A stretch of DNA of 21,718 nucleotides from CAG-791 sp002390025 (GTDB taxonomy: Bacteria > Bacillota > Clostridia > Lachnospirales > Lachnospiraceae), in NCBI GenBank assembly GCA_946543465.1, contig CAMNLR010000117.1:1-21718 (forward strand). Direction: 5' to 3'. The position numbers and the translations under genes were made by a program. The notes beneath the pieces are model-generated. The model was not told the DNA's origin, ran no database searches, and worked only from the letters and a program-made list of their open reading frames with translations. Shown here in pieces: positions 6,532 to 14,050 of the stretch; within the stretch, counting starts at the first letter, position 1, and the number at the start of each line of letters is the position of its first letter.

Positions 6532-9500
6532 TCAGGTTCTGGGGACTTCAACGAGGTCATAGGCCTCGACGATATCGTCGACCTGCATCTTGTCAAAGCC
6601 ATCAAATACAAGGCCGCACTCGAATCCTTCGCGGACTTCCTTGGCGTCGTCCTTGAACCTCTTGAGGGAAGCGAGGCTTCCTTCGTAGATCTGCTCGTCG
6701 CCTCTGCGGATGCGGACTTTGCAGCCGCGGCGGATGACACCGTCGGTGACCATGGATCCTGCGATGTTGCCGACATGGGATGCCTTGAACAGCATACGGA
6801 CCTGTGCGTGGCCGATGACGCGCTCCTCGTAGACGGGAGCCAGCATGCCCTTGAGAGCAAGTTCGATGGCGTCGATGGCCTGGTAGATAACTTTGTAAAG
6901 GCGGATATCAACGCCTTCCTGGTCGGCCATGGATTTAGCCATCATGTCAGGACGTACGTTGAAGCCGATGATGACTGCGTTGGAGGCAGATGCCAGGGAG
7001 ACATCGGACTCTGTGATATTGCCGACGCCGGCGTGGATGACCTTGACGACAACTTCCTCGTTGGAGAGCTTGAGAAGGCTCTGGCGCAGTGCCTCGACAG
7101 AACCCTGAACGTCGGCCTTGAGGATGAGGTTGAATTCCTTGAGGTTTCCTTCCTTCATCTGGCTGAACAGATCGTCCAGGTTCATGCGCATTCTGGTCTC
7201 TTCGATGAGCTCTTCCTTACGCTGCACTTTGTAAGTCTCGGCATAGGATTTGGCAGTCTGCAGATCGTCGTGTGCCAGGAATACTTCGCCTGCGCTGGGA
7301 ACGTCGGAGAGGCCCAGGATCTCGACGGGATGGGATGGAAGCGCGACTTTGACGCGTCTGCCCTTATCGTCGATCATGGCTCTGACCTTACCGGAGCTTG
7401 CGCCCGCGGAAATGAAATCGCCGATGTGGAGTGTACCCTTCTGTACGAGTACGTTGGCAACAGGACCACGGCCCTTGTCCAGCTTGGCCTCGAGGACAAG
7501 TCCTCTTGCCTTGCGGTTGGGATTGGCCTTAAGTTCCATGATGTCTGCGGTCAGCAGGATTGTCTCGAGCAGATCTTCAATGCCGATGCCCTGCTTTGCG
7601 GAGACTTCGACGAACTCGGTGGAGCCGCCCCATGCGGTGGGAACCAGCTCATATTCAGTCAGTTCCTGTTTGACGCGCTCAGGGTTGGCGCCTTCCTTAT
7701 CGATCTTGTTGATGGCAACGATAATCTCGACACCGGCTGCCTTGGCATGGTTGATGGCTTCGATGGTCTGCGGCATAACGCCGTCATCTGCAGCGACGAC
7801 CAGGATGGCGATATCGGTGGAATTGGCACCGCGCATACGCATAGCGGTGAATGCCTCGTGTCCGGGTGTATCGAGGAAGGTGATATCTCTTCCGTCGATG
7901 GAGACCATGTATGCACCGATGGCCTGTGTGATGCCGCCGGCTTCCTTGCCTGTAACATTGGTGCTGCGGATGGCATCCAGCAGGGATGTCTTACCGTGGT
8001 CGACATGGCCCATGACGCAGATGACAGGCGGACGGGAAACCATCTCGGACTCGTCCTCTTCGTCCTCACGGAGCAGTTCTTCGATGACGTCGACTTTCTG
8101 CTCTTTCTCGCAGAGGATATCGTATCCGAGTGCGATTTCTTCCGCTTCTTCGTAAGAAACTTCACTGTTGGGCGTCATCATCTTGCCCTGCAGGAAGAGT
8201 TTCTTGATGATCTCGGCAGCCTGGAGGTGCATGCGCTCTGCTAGGTCGCGGATGGAGATCTTCTCGGGAACAGAGATCGTCTTGATCTGCTCCTCGGCGG
8301 GGACTGTTTCCTTCTTTTCAGGACGGATGAAGCGTCCGGCTCTGTTCTTGCGGGACTGGTTCTTATCGTCCTCGTTATAGATCTGATCCTTTCTGGATCT
8401 GCGGTCTTTCTCCTGATAGCCCTTGCCGCGGCTCTTGTCTCCGCGTCCGGGTGCCGCGCCCTGTCCGGGACGTGCGGATCCGCCTCTGGAATCTGCACCG
8501 CCTCTGGAAGCGCCGCCGCGTCCGCCTCTGGAATCAGAGCCGGGACGGGATCCGCCGCGGGAATCACGGGAGTCGCGGGAGTCAGCGCCGGCACGGGGTG
8601 CACCGCCGCGTCCGCCTCTGCTGTCGGAACCTGTGCGTGCGCCGCCTCGGCTGTCGCGGGAATCTGCGCCGGCACGGGGTGCGCCTGTGCGTCCGCCGCG
8701 GTCATTTCTGTCGCCGCCGGTGCGTCCGCCGCGTCCATCGGAAGCCTGACGGTTTCCGCCGCGGGCGGAATCAGATCCCTGTCTCGCCGCCTGGTCGCCG
8801 GAACGCTGTGCTCTGGGCGCAGAATCATCACGCCTGCCCTGACGGGAGGCATCGTTTGCTTCCTTTTCTTCCGCCGCAGCTGCAGCAGGAGCAGAAACAG
8901 TCTCCGCCTGTGCCGCCGCAGGGGTCTTGTCAGGCGCAGCCTGTTCAGGAGCCTTCACTTCTGCCTGTGCGGGAGCAGTTTCGGCCGCGGCAGCGCTCTG
9001 CTGTGCAGCCTTTGCAGCTGCCTCTTCGGCCGCTTTGGCTGCTGCTGCCGCCTCGGCTGCTCTTCTGGCCTCTTCCTCAGCCTCCGCTCTTCTGACAGCC
9101 TCGGATTTGCGGGGCTGCGGTGCAGGCTTATGATAATCCACTTCCATCTGTGTCTGACGGATGGTGGGCTTGATCAGCTTGCGCACGGGTGCGGCCTGGC
9201 TCCTGGTGCGGCCGGCATTGCCGCCGCGGGCGCCTCTCTGGCCGTCACGGGCATTGCGGTCGCCTGTACGGCCGTCACCAGGCCTCTGCTGACGTCCGCG
9301 TCCGCCGGCCTGACCGGCAGAACTGCCGGCACCTGCGCCGCGCTGTCCGCCCCTTGCCTGGCCCTGGCGGTTCTGCCCGTAGGACCCGTGGGATGAACCA
9401 CCTGCGGGATTATATGCACCCGAACCGCTCGAATACGCACCGCGCTGTCCGCCCTGCGTATTTGAGCCGGTCACGATAATGATCTTTTTCTTTTTGGCAG

Positions 9501-9627
9501 GCTTTTTGGCATCCTCAGCAGGTTTCTTTCCCTCTGCGGATGCAGCTTTCTCTTCCGCACCCGATACAGATGCCGTTTTGTTATCTTCTGTATCACTCCG
9601 TCTCGCTTCAAACATGTCAGAACCCAA
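6532..9627 (-). CDS. infB: Translation initiation factor IF-2 with long low-complexity N-terminus
   Basis: IF2 is the GTPase that places initiator fMet-tRNA on the 30S subunit and promotes 50S joining. The 1031-aa product is far longer than the 716-aa B. subtilis form because of a disordered N-terminus. This comprises a Lys-rich patch (40-50), Gly/Gln/Arg-rich stretches (55-140), an Ala/Glu-rich probable helix (170-260) and Arg/Gly/Asp/Ser repeats (260-400). The IF2-N domain is at about 453-503. The G domain has GHVDHGKT (540-547), DTPGH (586-590), NKID (640-643) and SAK (676-678), followed by the beta-barrel and fMet-tRNA-binding domains. The start is chosen as TTG at 9625-9627 because of its ribosome binding site; the next in-frame ATG is at 9613-9615. 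The gene lies between ylxQ and rbfA, the canonical order. Confidence 0.97.
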   Translation of the reverse strand: MGSDMFEARRSDTEDNKTASVSGAEEKAASAEGKKPAEDAKKPAKKKKIIIVTGSNTQGGQRGAYSSGSGAYNPAGGSSHGSYGQNRQGQARGGQRGAGAGSSAGQAGGRGRQQRPGDGRTGDRNARDGQRGARGGNAGRTRSQAAPVRKLIKPTIRQTQMEVDYHKPAPQPRKSEAVRRAEAEEEARRAAEAAAAAKAAEEAAAKAAQQSAAAAETAPAQAEVKAPEQAAPDKTPAAAQAETVSAPAAAAAEEKEANDASRQGRRDDSAPRAQRSGDQAARQGSDSARGGNRQASDGRGGRTGGDRNDRGGRTGAPRAGADSRDSRGGARTGSDSRGGRGGAPRAGADSRDSRDSRGGSRPGSDSRGGRGGASRGGADSRGGSARPGQGAAPGRGDKSRGKGYQEKDRRSRKDQIYNEDDKNQSRKNRAGRFIRPEKKETVPAEEQIKTISVPEKISIRDLAERMHLQAAEIIKKLFLQGKMMTPNSEVSYEEAEEIALGYDILCEKEQKVDVIEELLREDEEDESEMVSRPPVICVMGHVDHGKTSLLDAIRSTNVTGKEAGGITQAIGAYMVSIDGRDITFLDTPGHEAFTAMRMRGANSTDIAILVVAADDGVMPQTIEAINHAKAAGVEIIVAINKIDKEGANPERVKQELTEYELVPTAWGGSTEFVEVSAKQGIGIEDLLETILLTADIMELKANPNRKARGLVLEAKLDKGRGPVANVLVQKGTLHIGDFISAGASSGKVRAMIDDKGRRVKVALPSHPVEILGLSDVPSAGEVFLAHDDLQTAKSYAETYKVQRKEELIEETRMRMNLDDLFSQMKEGNLKEFNLILKADVQGSVEALRQSLLKLSNEEVVVKVIHAGVGNITESDVSLASASNAVIIGFNVRPDMMAKSMADQEGVDIRLYKVIYQAIDAIELALKGMLAPVYEERVIGHAQVRMLFKASHVGNIAGSMVTDGVIRRGCKVRIRRGDEQIYEGSLASLKRFKDDAKEVREGFECGLVFDGFDKMQVDDIVEAYDLVEVPRT
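8458..8685 (-). repeat. Imperfect tandem repeats coding the Arg/Gly/Asp/Ser segment of IF2
   Basis: Residues 315-340 and 342-370 are two copies of a 26-29 residue unit beginning GAPRAGADSRDSR and ending GSDSRGGR. A third, shorter copy starts at 372 with GASRGGADSRGG. The DNA shows matching GC-rich direct repeats. Such in-frame repeats vary readily in length between strains, and the RGG-like composition suggests a disordered, possibly RNA-binding segment. Confidence 0.8.
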
Positions 9628-9638
9628 CTGTACTGCGC

Positions 9639-9644
9639 CCTCCT
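9639..9644 (-). promoter_or_regulatory. Ribosome binding site supporting the TTG start of infB
   Basis: AGGAGG (9639-9644, minus strand) is 11 bases before the in-frame TTG at 9625-9627 and 23 bases before the ATG at 9613-9615. The spacing favours the TTG codon, which adds four residues. Confidence 0.6.
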
Positions 9645-9755
9645 CAAATATTGACTAATACCGGTCTATATCGATCGGTTATATTCCTGTCCGTTTCGTC
9701 TGCCGGAAAACTCCTGCCGCAGACAAACTATTTTCTCTTTCCTTCACTGCAGCAT

Positions 9756-10079
9756 CTACCCTGTATTTTCCTCAGTGCTCTCCTGCAGTTTATTCAATAT
9801 ACTCTCGGCAAAACCGCGGTCTATGACGGCAACGCATGCCCTCTCTTCTCTGCCGACCGCATGGCCGAGCGCTTCTTTTGTTCCGTAGAAGCGAAACGGT
9901 ATCTTATAAAAAGTGCACTTGTCTGTAAATTTCTTCACGGTGTTGGCTTTGGCGTCCTCCGCGATCAGCACCAGACGTGCCTTTCTGCTCTTTACAGCTT
10001 CTTCAGCCGAAAAGCCTCCTGCTGCGATCCTGCCCGCTCTGGCGGCAAGTCCCAGCTGCATCAGCACCCTATCCTGCAT
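9756..10079 (-). CDS. ylxQ: L7Ae/L30e-family RNA-binding protein YlxQ
   Basis: Small (107 aa) L7Ae-type protein, a family that binds kink-turn RNA; the Firmicutes YlxQ paralogue has no settled physiological role. The N-terminal LGLAARAGRIAAGG (residues 9-22) and the central ARLVLIAEDAK-N-T block (34-47) match the fold's RNA-contact regions, as does the R-A-C-V-A-V-I-D-R-G-F stretch near the C-terminus. The start is taken as ATG 10077-10079 because GGGAGG lies five bases before it and conservation begins there. It overlaps the 3' end of ylxR by 11 bases, indicating translational coupling. infB follows after 128 bases. Confidence 0.9.
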   Translation of the reverse strand: MQDRVLMQLGLAARAGRIAAGGFSAEEAVKSRKARLVLIAEDAKANTVKKFTDKCTFYKIPFRFYGTKEALGHAVGREERACVAVIDRGFAESILNKLQESTEENTG

Positions 10080-10341
10080 CGGCACCTCCCAACTGCCCCC
10101 GGAGCTGTGAGGCTCCGTCCTCGGGCACCTGTGTGCGGAAGGCACGGCTCAGGGCCTTGCGCTTGATGGCTCTCTGCAGACACGCAGGGTCGTCGCACAG
10201 ATAGGCGCCGCGTCCGTTGGCGCGGCCGGTCTTATCTACCAGGAGTTCTCCCTCCCGGGTCAGGACGATCCTGATCAGCTCCTTTTTCGGTTTTGAAGTA
10301 CCGCAGCCGATACAGGTGCGCATCGGTATTTTCTTTGGCAT
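10069..10341 (-). CDS. ylxR: YlxR-family RNA-binding protein (RnpM)
   Basis: Product of 90 aa from the chosen start. It shows the YlxR/DUF448 pattern: R-T-C-I-G-C-G near the N-terminus, K-K-E-L-I-R-I-V, then G-R-A-N-G-R-G-A-Y-L-C-D-D-P-A-C-L and a basic C-terminus. The paired cysteines fit the known fold. YlxR of B. subtilis, renamed RnpM, has been reported to bind RNase P RNA and modulate RNase P. The ATG at 10339-10341 has GGGAG about eight bases upstream; a longer frame would need a TTG codon at 10371 without a good site. It lies 63 bases after nusA and overlaps ylxQ. Confidence 0.92.
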   Translation of the reverse strand: MPKKIPMRTCIGCGTSKPKKELIRIVLTREGELLVDKTGRANGRGAYLCDDPACLQRAIKRKALSRAFRTQVPEDGASQLRGQLGGADAG

Positions 10342-10404
10342 CTCTGTTCTCCCTGCGTCATTTACAGTCAAAAATCCTGCACTGTCACTATCTCAATCCG
10401 ATTG

Positions 10405-11646
10405 TCACTGGTCCTCTGCGTCTTCCTCGACTGCAGCGATCTCAGCTTCTTCCGTGTATTCGCTGTCCTCAGCCTCTTCGACGGGGGCTTCTTCGTACGC
10501 TTCCTCAGCGTACTCTTCACCTTCATAACCCTCTTCGGCATAGTCTTCTTCGTACTCGTCCTCATCCGCATCGAGGTAGTCTTCGTAGCGGAAGCCGACA
10601 GCGTCCTTTGCCTGGGTCTCGTTCTTGATGTCAATCTTGTAGCCTGTCAGGCGGGCAGCAAGTCTGGCGTTCTGTCCTTCCTTGCCGATGGCCAGAGAGA
10701 GCTGGTAATCCGGTACGACGACCTTTGCGACTCTCTCCTCGGGATCTGCGAAGACCGCGACCACGTTGGCGGGAGAAAGGGCATTCTGGATGAAGTTGCC
10801 GGGGTTCTCGTCCCAGACAACGATATCGATCTTCTCGCCGCGCAGTTCGTCGACGATGTTGTTGACACGGGAACCGTTGTTGCCGACACAAGCGCCGATG
10901 GGATCAACGTTGGGATCGTTTGATCTGACGGCGATCTTGGTGCGGCTGCCGGGCTCACGGGCTATGCTCATGATCTCAATGACGCCGTCCCTGACTTCCG
11001 CGACTTCCTGTTCAAAGAGTCTGCGGACCAGATCGGGATGAGTGCGGCTGACCAGGATCCTGGGGCCGCGGTTTGTGGTGCGGACCTCGAGGATGAAGAC
11101 CTTGATGCGGTCTGTGGGGTGGAGGTGTTCGCCGGGAACCTGTTCCTTTTCATTGAGCATGCCGTCGGCCTTGCCCAGGTTGACGCTGATATTGCGGCCG
11201 ATATTGCGCTGAACAATACCGGTGACGATATCGCGCTGTTTCTCAATATAGTAATCGTAGATGACGCTGCGCTCTTCCTCGCGGATCTTCTGCATGATGA
11301 CGTTCTTGGCGATCTGTGTCGCAATACGTCCGAAGTCTCTGCTGTTGATATCTACATGAACAACATCGCCGACCTGTGCACCCTTCTGGATCTTTGCGGC
11401 ATCCTCAAGGGTGATCTGCTCCAGATCATCCTCGATCTCTTCGGGGGTCTCTACAACAGTCTTCTCTGCATAGCAGGAATAATCAAAGGAATCGCGGTCG
11501 ATCTCAACTTTCACGTTCTCAGCCTTGCCGAAGTGGCTCTTGCAGGCTGTCATGAGGGCATTTTCGATTGCCTCAAACAGTGTTTCGCTGCTGATGTTCT
11601 TCTCTTTTTCCAGGGCGAGAATCGCCTCTTTCAACTCAGTGTTCAT
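10405..11646 (-). CDS. nusA: Transcription termination/antitermination factor NusA
   Basis: NusA binds RNA polymerase, enhances pausing and intrinsic termination, and takes part in antitermination. The 413-aa protein has the RNAP-binding N-terminal domain (1-130), an S1 domain (about 135-200), and two KH domains. KH1 contains GACVGNNGSRV (251-261) and KH2 contains AIGKEGQNARLAARLTG (319-335). Residues from about 355 to the end form an acidic tail rich in Glu, Asp, Tyr and Ala, longer than in B. subtilis NusA (371 aa). The ATG has AAGGAG five bases upstream and rimP ends 14 bases before. NusA-dependent control of its own operon leader is known in B. subtilis and may apply to the hairpin before rimP. 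Confidence 0.97.
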   Translation of the reverse strand: MNTELKEAILALEKEKNISSETLFEAIENALMTACKSHFGKAENVKVEIDRDSFDYSCYAEKTVVETPEEIEDDLEQITLEDAAKIQKGAQVGDVVHVDINSRDFGRIATQIAKNVIMQKIREEERSVIYDYYIEKQRDIVTGIVQRNIGRNISVNLGKADGMLNEKEQVPGEHLHPTDRIKVFILEVRTTNRGPRILVSRTHPDLVRRLFEQEVAEVRDGVIEIMSIAREPGSRTKIAVRSNDPNVDPIGACVGNNGSRVNNIVDELRGEKIDIVVWDENPGNFIQNALSPANVVAVFADPEERVAKVVVPDYQLSLAIGKEGQNARLAARLTGYKIDIKNETQAKDAVGFRYEDYLDADEDEYEEDYAEEGYEGEEYAEEAYEEAPVEEAEDSEYTEEAEIAAVEEDAEDQ

Positions 11647-11660
11647 GCTGTCTCCTTCAT

Positions 11661-12305
11661 TTATTCAAAGTCAAATGCCAGCCGGATGGAGGCAATCTCT
11701 TTGCGGTCCACTGTCAGCCTCTGCCTTCCGGATCGATCTGCCTGTTTCTCATCTGCAGATACCGCAGCGGGATCATCCGTCACTTCCGCAGTCTCAGGTG
11801 CCGCTTCCATGGCAGGATTTGCTGCTCCCTTTTTCTTGCCCTTTGCCTTCCCCTTTCCCTTTGCAGGGACAGGAGCGTCGGCATTGACAACGATTTGCAT
11901 ATCATCAAACTCTACAAGCTCTCCGCGGATGTCTTTTTCGCCGGTCTCCGCATGAGGTTTATAGAGGTGGATCTCAACATCCTGGCCGATACTCTGCTGC
12001 AGGTGTCTGTCCCTTGTCAGGGCCCGTCCCAGGCCGGGACTGGAAACGATCAGGGTATAGGGATCTTTGATGGGATCATCTTTGTCAAGTGCATCGGAGA
12101 GGAGCCTGCTGACATTTTCACAGTCGCCGATGGTCACACCGCCGTCCTTGTCAATGTAGACATTGAGATAGAACTCTTCTCCCTCTTTGACATATTCCAC
12201 ATCGTAGATCCGGATGCCGAACTCTTCCGCGATCGGAGCCGCAATGGCTTCGGCGCGTTCTTCATACTGCTGATATACGTTTTTAGCAGTCTTTTTTTTC
12301 TTCAT
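11661..12305 (-). CDS. rimP: Ribosome maturation factor RimP with an insertion in the C-terminal domain
   Basis: RimP assists early 30S assembly by helping S12 and S19 regions fold. The N-terminal domain is canonical: FGIRIYDVEYVKEG (29-42), L-N-V-Y-I-D-K-D-G-G-V (47-57), CENVSRLLSDALD (62-74) and VSSPGLGRALTRDRH (87-101). At 214 aa it is about 60 aa longer than usual. The extra residues (about 143-196) are Lys/Gly then Ala/Glu/Asp rich and fall inside the C-terminal SH3-like domain, between GELVEFDDMQIVV and LTVDRKEIASIRLAF. First gene of the operon; the ATG has AAAGG five bases upstream. Identification is secure. Confidence 0.95.
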   Translation of the reverse strand: MKKKKTAKNVYQQYEERAEAIAAPIAEEFGIRIYDVEYVKEGEEFYLNVYIDKDGGVTIGDCENVSRLLSDALDKDDPIKDPYTLIVSSPGLGRALTRDRHLQQSIGQDVEIHLYKPHAETGEKDIRGELVEFDDMQIVVNADAPVPAKGKGKAKGKKKGAANPAMEAAPETAEVTDDPAAVSADEKQADRSGRQRLTVDRKEIASIRLAFDFE

Positions 12306-12327
12306 AGAAACCTTTCAATACACACAG

Positions 12328-12356
12328 AAAAAGTGGGACTTGCGGGCCCACTTTTT
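12328..12356 (-). terminator. Terminator-like hairpin in the rimP leader
   Basis: AAAAAGTGGG and CCCACTTTTT arms (12328-12337 with 12347-12356, 9-nt loop) form a stem whose 3' arm ends in a run of U on the minus strand. It lies between the rimP promoter and start codon, so it would act as an attenuator of the whole nusA operon. Because the arms are A- and T-flanked it could also terminate transcription from the plus strand. Confidence 0.65.
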
Positions 12357-12448
12357 AAGATTACGATATTAAATTCTTTATTATTGAACCCTGCATTTTA
12401 GTATTACAGAATGATCATTGAATCATTTATCCTTCAATAAACATTGCT

Positions 12449-12499
12449 ACAATAGCACAATCAGCCGGCAAATGCAAGCATACTAGAAAATATTTTTTC
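12449..12499 (-). promoter_or_regulatory. Promoter of the rimP-nusA-infB operon
   Basis: TTGCAT (12472-12477) and TATTGT (12449-12454) are 17 bp apart on the minus strand, with an extended TG before the -10. An A/T-rich UP-like element GAAAAAATATT lies at 12489-12499. The leader to rimP is about 135 nt. From here to the end of the AraC gene (12500-12626) no gene is seen, only A/T-rich sequence with weak hairpins and no clear terminator for araC. Confidence 0.75.
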
Positions 12500-12626
12500 A
12501 AGATTTTGTGCAGCTGAAGTTAATATATACCACCGCTTGGCCGAAAGGCAATGCTTCATACCGACTGGTCCGCAAAAAATTTATACATTTTGAGCAAAGT
12601 CTGCCGGAGTGCTGCACGTAAGTATT

Positions 12627-13550
12627 TCAGAGCATGGTGTTCTCAAAATCGCCTTTTTGGGTACATCTGACCACTTCGAAGCCGCCTTTTCTGAAGTCCC
12701 TGGGGCTGACGCCGTAAAACTGTTTGAAAATCTTGGAAAAAGCCAGCTGGTCCTGATAGCCGACAGCACCCGAGATCACGTTGACGGGAAGCGTCGTCGT
12801 CCTCAAAAGGCTGCCTGCCCTTTCCATGCGAAGATTCAGGATGAAGGCCTGGGGTGAGCATCCGACAGATTTTTTGAAGCAGCTGCTCAGGTAACTTCTG
12901 CTTACTCCCAGTTCCGACGCTATATCGTGGATCCGCAGATTTTTTTCAAAATTCTTGGAGATATACTGCATGGCCATTCTGACGAAATCCGGCTCTTCCG
13001 GACTTCTGGAGGGAGCATCCGTGGTCTGCTCATGCTCCCTGATCAAAATGGACATGATCTTCAATACGATCGACATGCGGTAGAGGTTATCTGCAGCGGT
13101 AAGTGCCTGCGCTTTGAGGATTTCCTCTACCAGATCCGAAATCTCCTTGGTCGCTGCACTGGAGCGCACAGGGCTTTCCAGTGTGAGGCCGGCCATCCGG
13201 GAATACTCTTCCGCCTGGACTCCGTTATATCCGATCCAGACATATGACCAGGGATCATCTCGGTCAGAAACATAGCCGATCTTCTCACCGGGAGCGATAT
13301 AAAAAATCTGTCCTTTGGCAATCTCCCAGGTCTTATTCCCGAAAACCATTTTCCCTTTGCCGCTCAGGACAAAGTGGATGACATGGTTTCTTCGCTCGAC
13401 AGGGGAAAAGAGCTGTAAAGGAGTTGTCCTCTCCCATCCGCAATAGGACAGAAAAAGATCCGATGACATTCTCGGAAGATTCTCCAGACATCGAAAAGAA
13501 TCCGAATGTGTATACCCCGAAAAAGCTTTAGTATCCAGAATCTCGTTCAT
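12627..13550 (-). CDS. AraC-family transcriptional regulator with cupin sensor domain
   Basis: The 307-aa product has an N-terminal cupin-like ligand-binding region (about residues 40-110, with HFVLSGKGKMVFGNKTWE and a following proline-glycine turn) and a C-terminal AraC/XylS DNA-binding domain (about 200-295). The two helix-turn-helix units are visible as IHDIASELGVSRSYLSSCFK and a second containing SGAVGYQDQLAFSKIFKQFYG-type residues, ending with G-V-S-P-R-D-F-R-K. Members of this layout usually control sugar transport and degradation. A strong GGGAGGTG site precedes the ATG. It lies downstream of a sugar ABC importer operon on the same strand, with a tRNA between, so it is the likely regulator; the effector is unknown. 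Confidence 0.92.
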   Translation of the reverse strand: MNEILDTKAFSGYTHSDSFRCLENLPRMSSDLFLSYCGWERTTPLQLFSPVERRNHVIHFVLSGKGKMVFGNKTWEIAKGQIFYIAPGEKIGYVSDRDDPWSYVWIGYNGVQAEEYSRMAGLTLESPVRSSAATKEISDLVEEILKAQALTAADNLYRMSIVLKIMSILIREHEQTTDAPSRSPEEPDFVRMAMQYISKNFEKNLRIHDIASELGVSRSYLSSCFKKSVGCSPQAFILNLRMERAGSLLRTTTLPVNVISGAVGYQDQLAFSKIFKQFYGVSPRDFRKGGFEVVRCTQKGDFENTML

Positions 13551-13906
13551 TCACACCTCCCGCGCTTTCAATATGATCCTGACAGGCGAAATTGATGCTT
13601 GTTCAGGACTCGCAGGCGAATCTTTCAATTACTGCCGGACAAACAGATTCGGCATACTTGACCGTACTGAGGATTTGTCCCTGATACAATCTTTATTCTA
13701 TGTCGTAATGTCGTGCGAAAAAATGGGAAAAAGGATGTAATACATGTTGAAATGTATGTTTGCATGAACATGGAATCGTTTACAAAACAAGAAATGCACA
13801 GCCCGATGCTAAGATCCTTGAGCAGTACATTGTATGATCCTCTATGATTTTGGGATGTGTAAACCCGGGGATATGGCTTTCGGGAATAGAAAGAACAAGT
13901 GAATAG
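13551..13906. other. Intergenic region upstream of the AraC gene with an inverted repeat
   Basis: About 360 bases without a credible gene. The notable structure is around 13739-13772: ATACAT and ATGTAT arms around a 6-base centre, overlapped by a wider CATGTT (13743-13748) and AACATG (13767-13772) pair. It may be an operator for the adjacent regulator. No convincing -35/-10 pair for the AraC gene was found. Confidence 0.35.
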
Positions 13907-13934
13907 AAAAAAAGAGATAGTCACCTATCTCTTT
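13907..13934 (-). terminator. Intrinsic terminator of the tRNA-Glu gene
   Basis: A perfect 10-bp stem AAAGAGATAG/CTATCTCTTT (13911-13920 with 13925-13934) with a 4-nt loop runs into a continuous U-tract on the minus strand, starting five bases after the tRNA. A textbook terminator. Confidence 0.9.
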
Positions 13935-13939
13935 CATCG

Positions 13940-14011
13940 CAGCTCGTACGGGAATCGAACCCATGATTCTGCCGTGAGAGGGCAGCGTCTTAACCCCTTG
14001 ACCAACGAGCC
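13940..14011 (-). tRNA. tRNA-Glu (anticodon CTC)
   Basis: The 72-base cloverleaf is complete: acceptor GGCTCGT/ACGAGCT (first pair G-U), D-arm containing GGTCAAGGGGTTAA, anticodon stem CTGCC/GGCAG with loop CTCTCAC giving anticodon CTC, and T-loop GGGTTCGATTCCC. It reads GAG codons. The discriminator is G and CCA is not encoded, so CCA must be added after transcription. It is a single tRNA gene with its own promoter and terminator. Confidence 0.96.
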
Positions 14012-14050
14012 ATTTTTTAGTTTGCTGAGCTCTTGCTCAACGCAAGACAT

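Noticed and set aside
6775..8244. Long plus-strand open frame (489 codons) opposite infB
   Set aside because: It is antisense to conserved IF2 coding sequence; its Asp/Gly/Val-rich product is a codon-bias artefact with no ribosome binding site or family motif.
8440..8840. Regular GC-rich repeats resembling a repeat array
   Set aside because: The repeats are in frame within infB and encode Arg/Gly/Asp/Ser units. There are no unique spacers of equal length, so it is not a CRISPR array.
9628..9755. Separate promoter for infB
   Set aside because: A TATAAC-like element exists on the minus strand but no -35 at suitable spacing, so it was not called.
13625..13924. Minus-strand 99-codon frame between the tRNA and the AraC gene
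   Set aside because: It begins inside the tRNA terminator, has no ribosome binding site and an unlikely Cys/Phe/Ser-rich composition.
13940..14011. tRNA-Glu as an integration site for a mobile element
   Set aside because: No integrase, no repeated tRNA 3' end and no mobile genes flank it; the tRNA has its own intact terminator.
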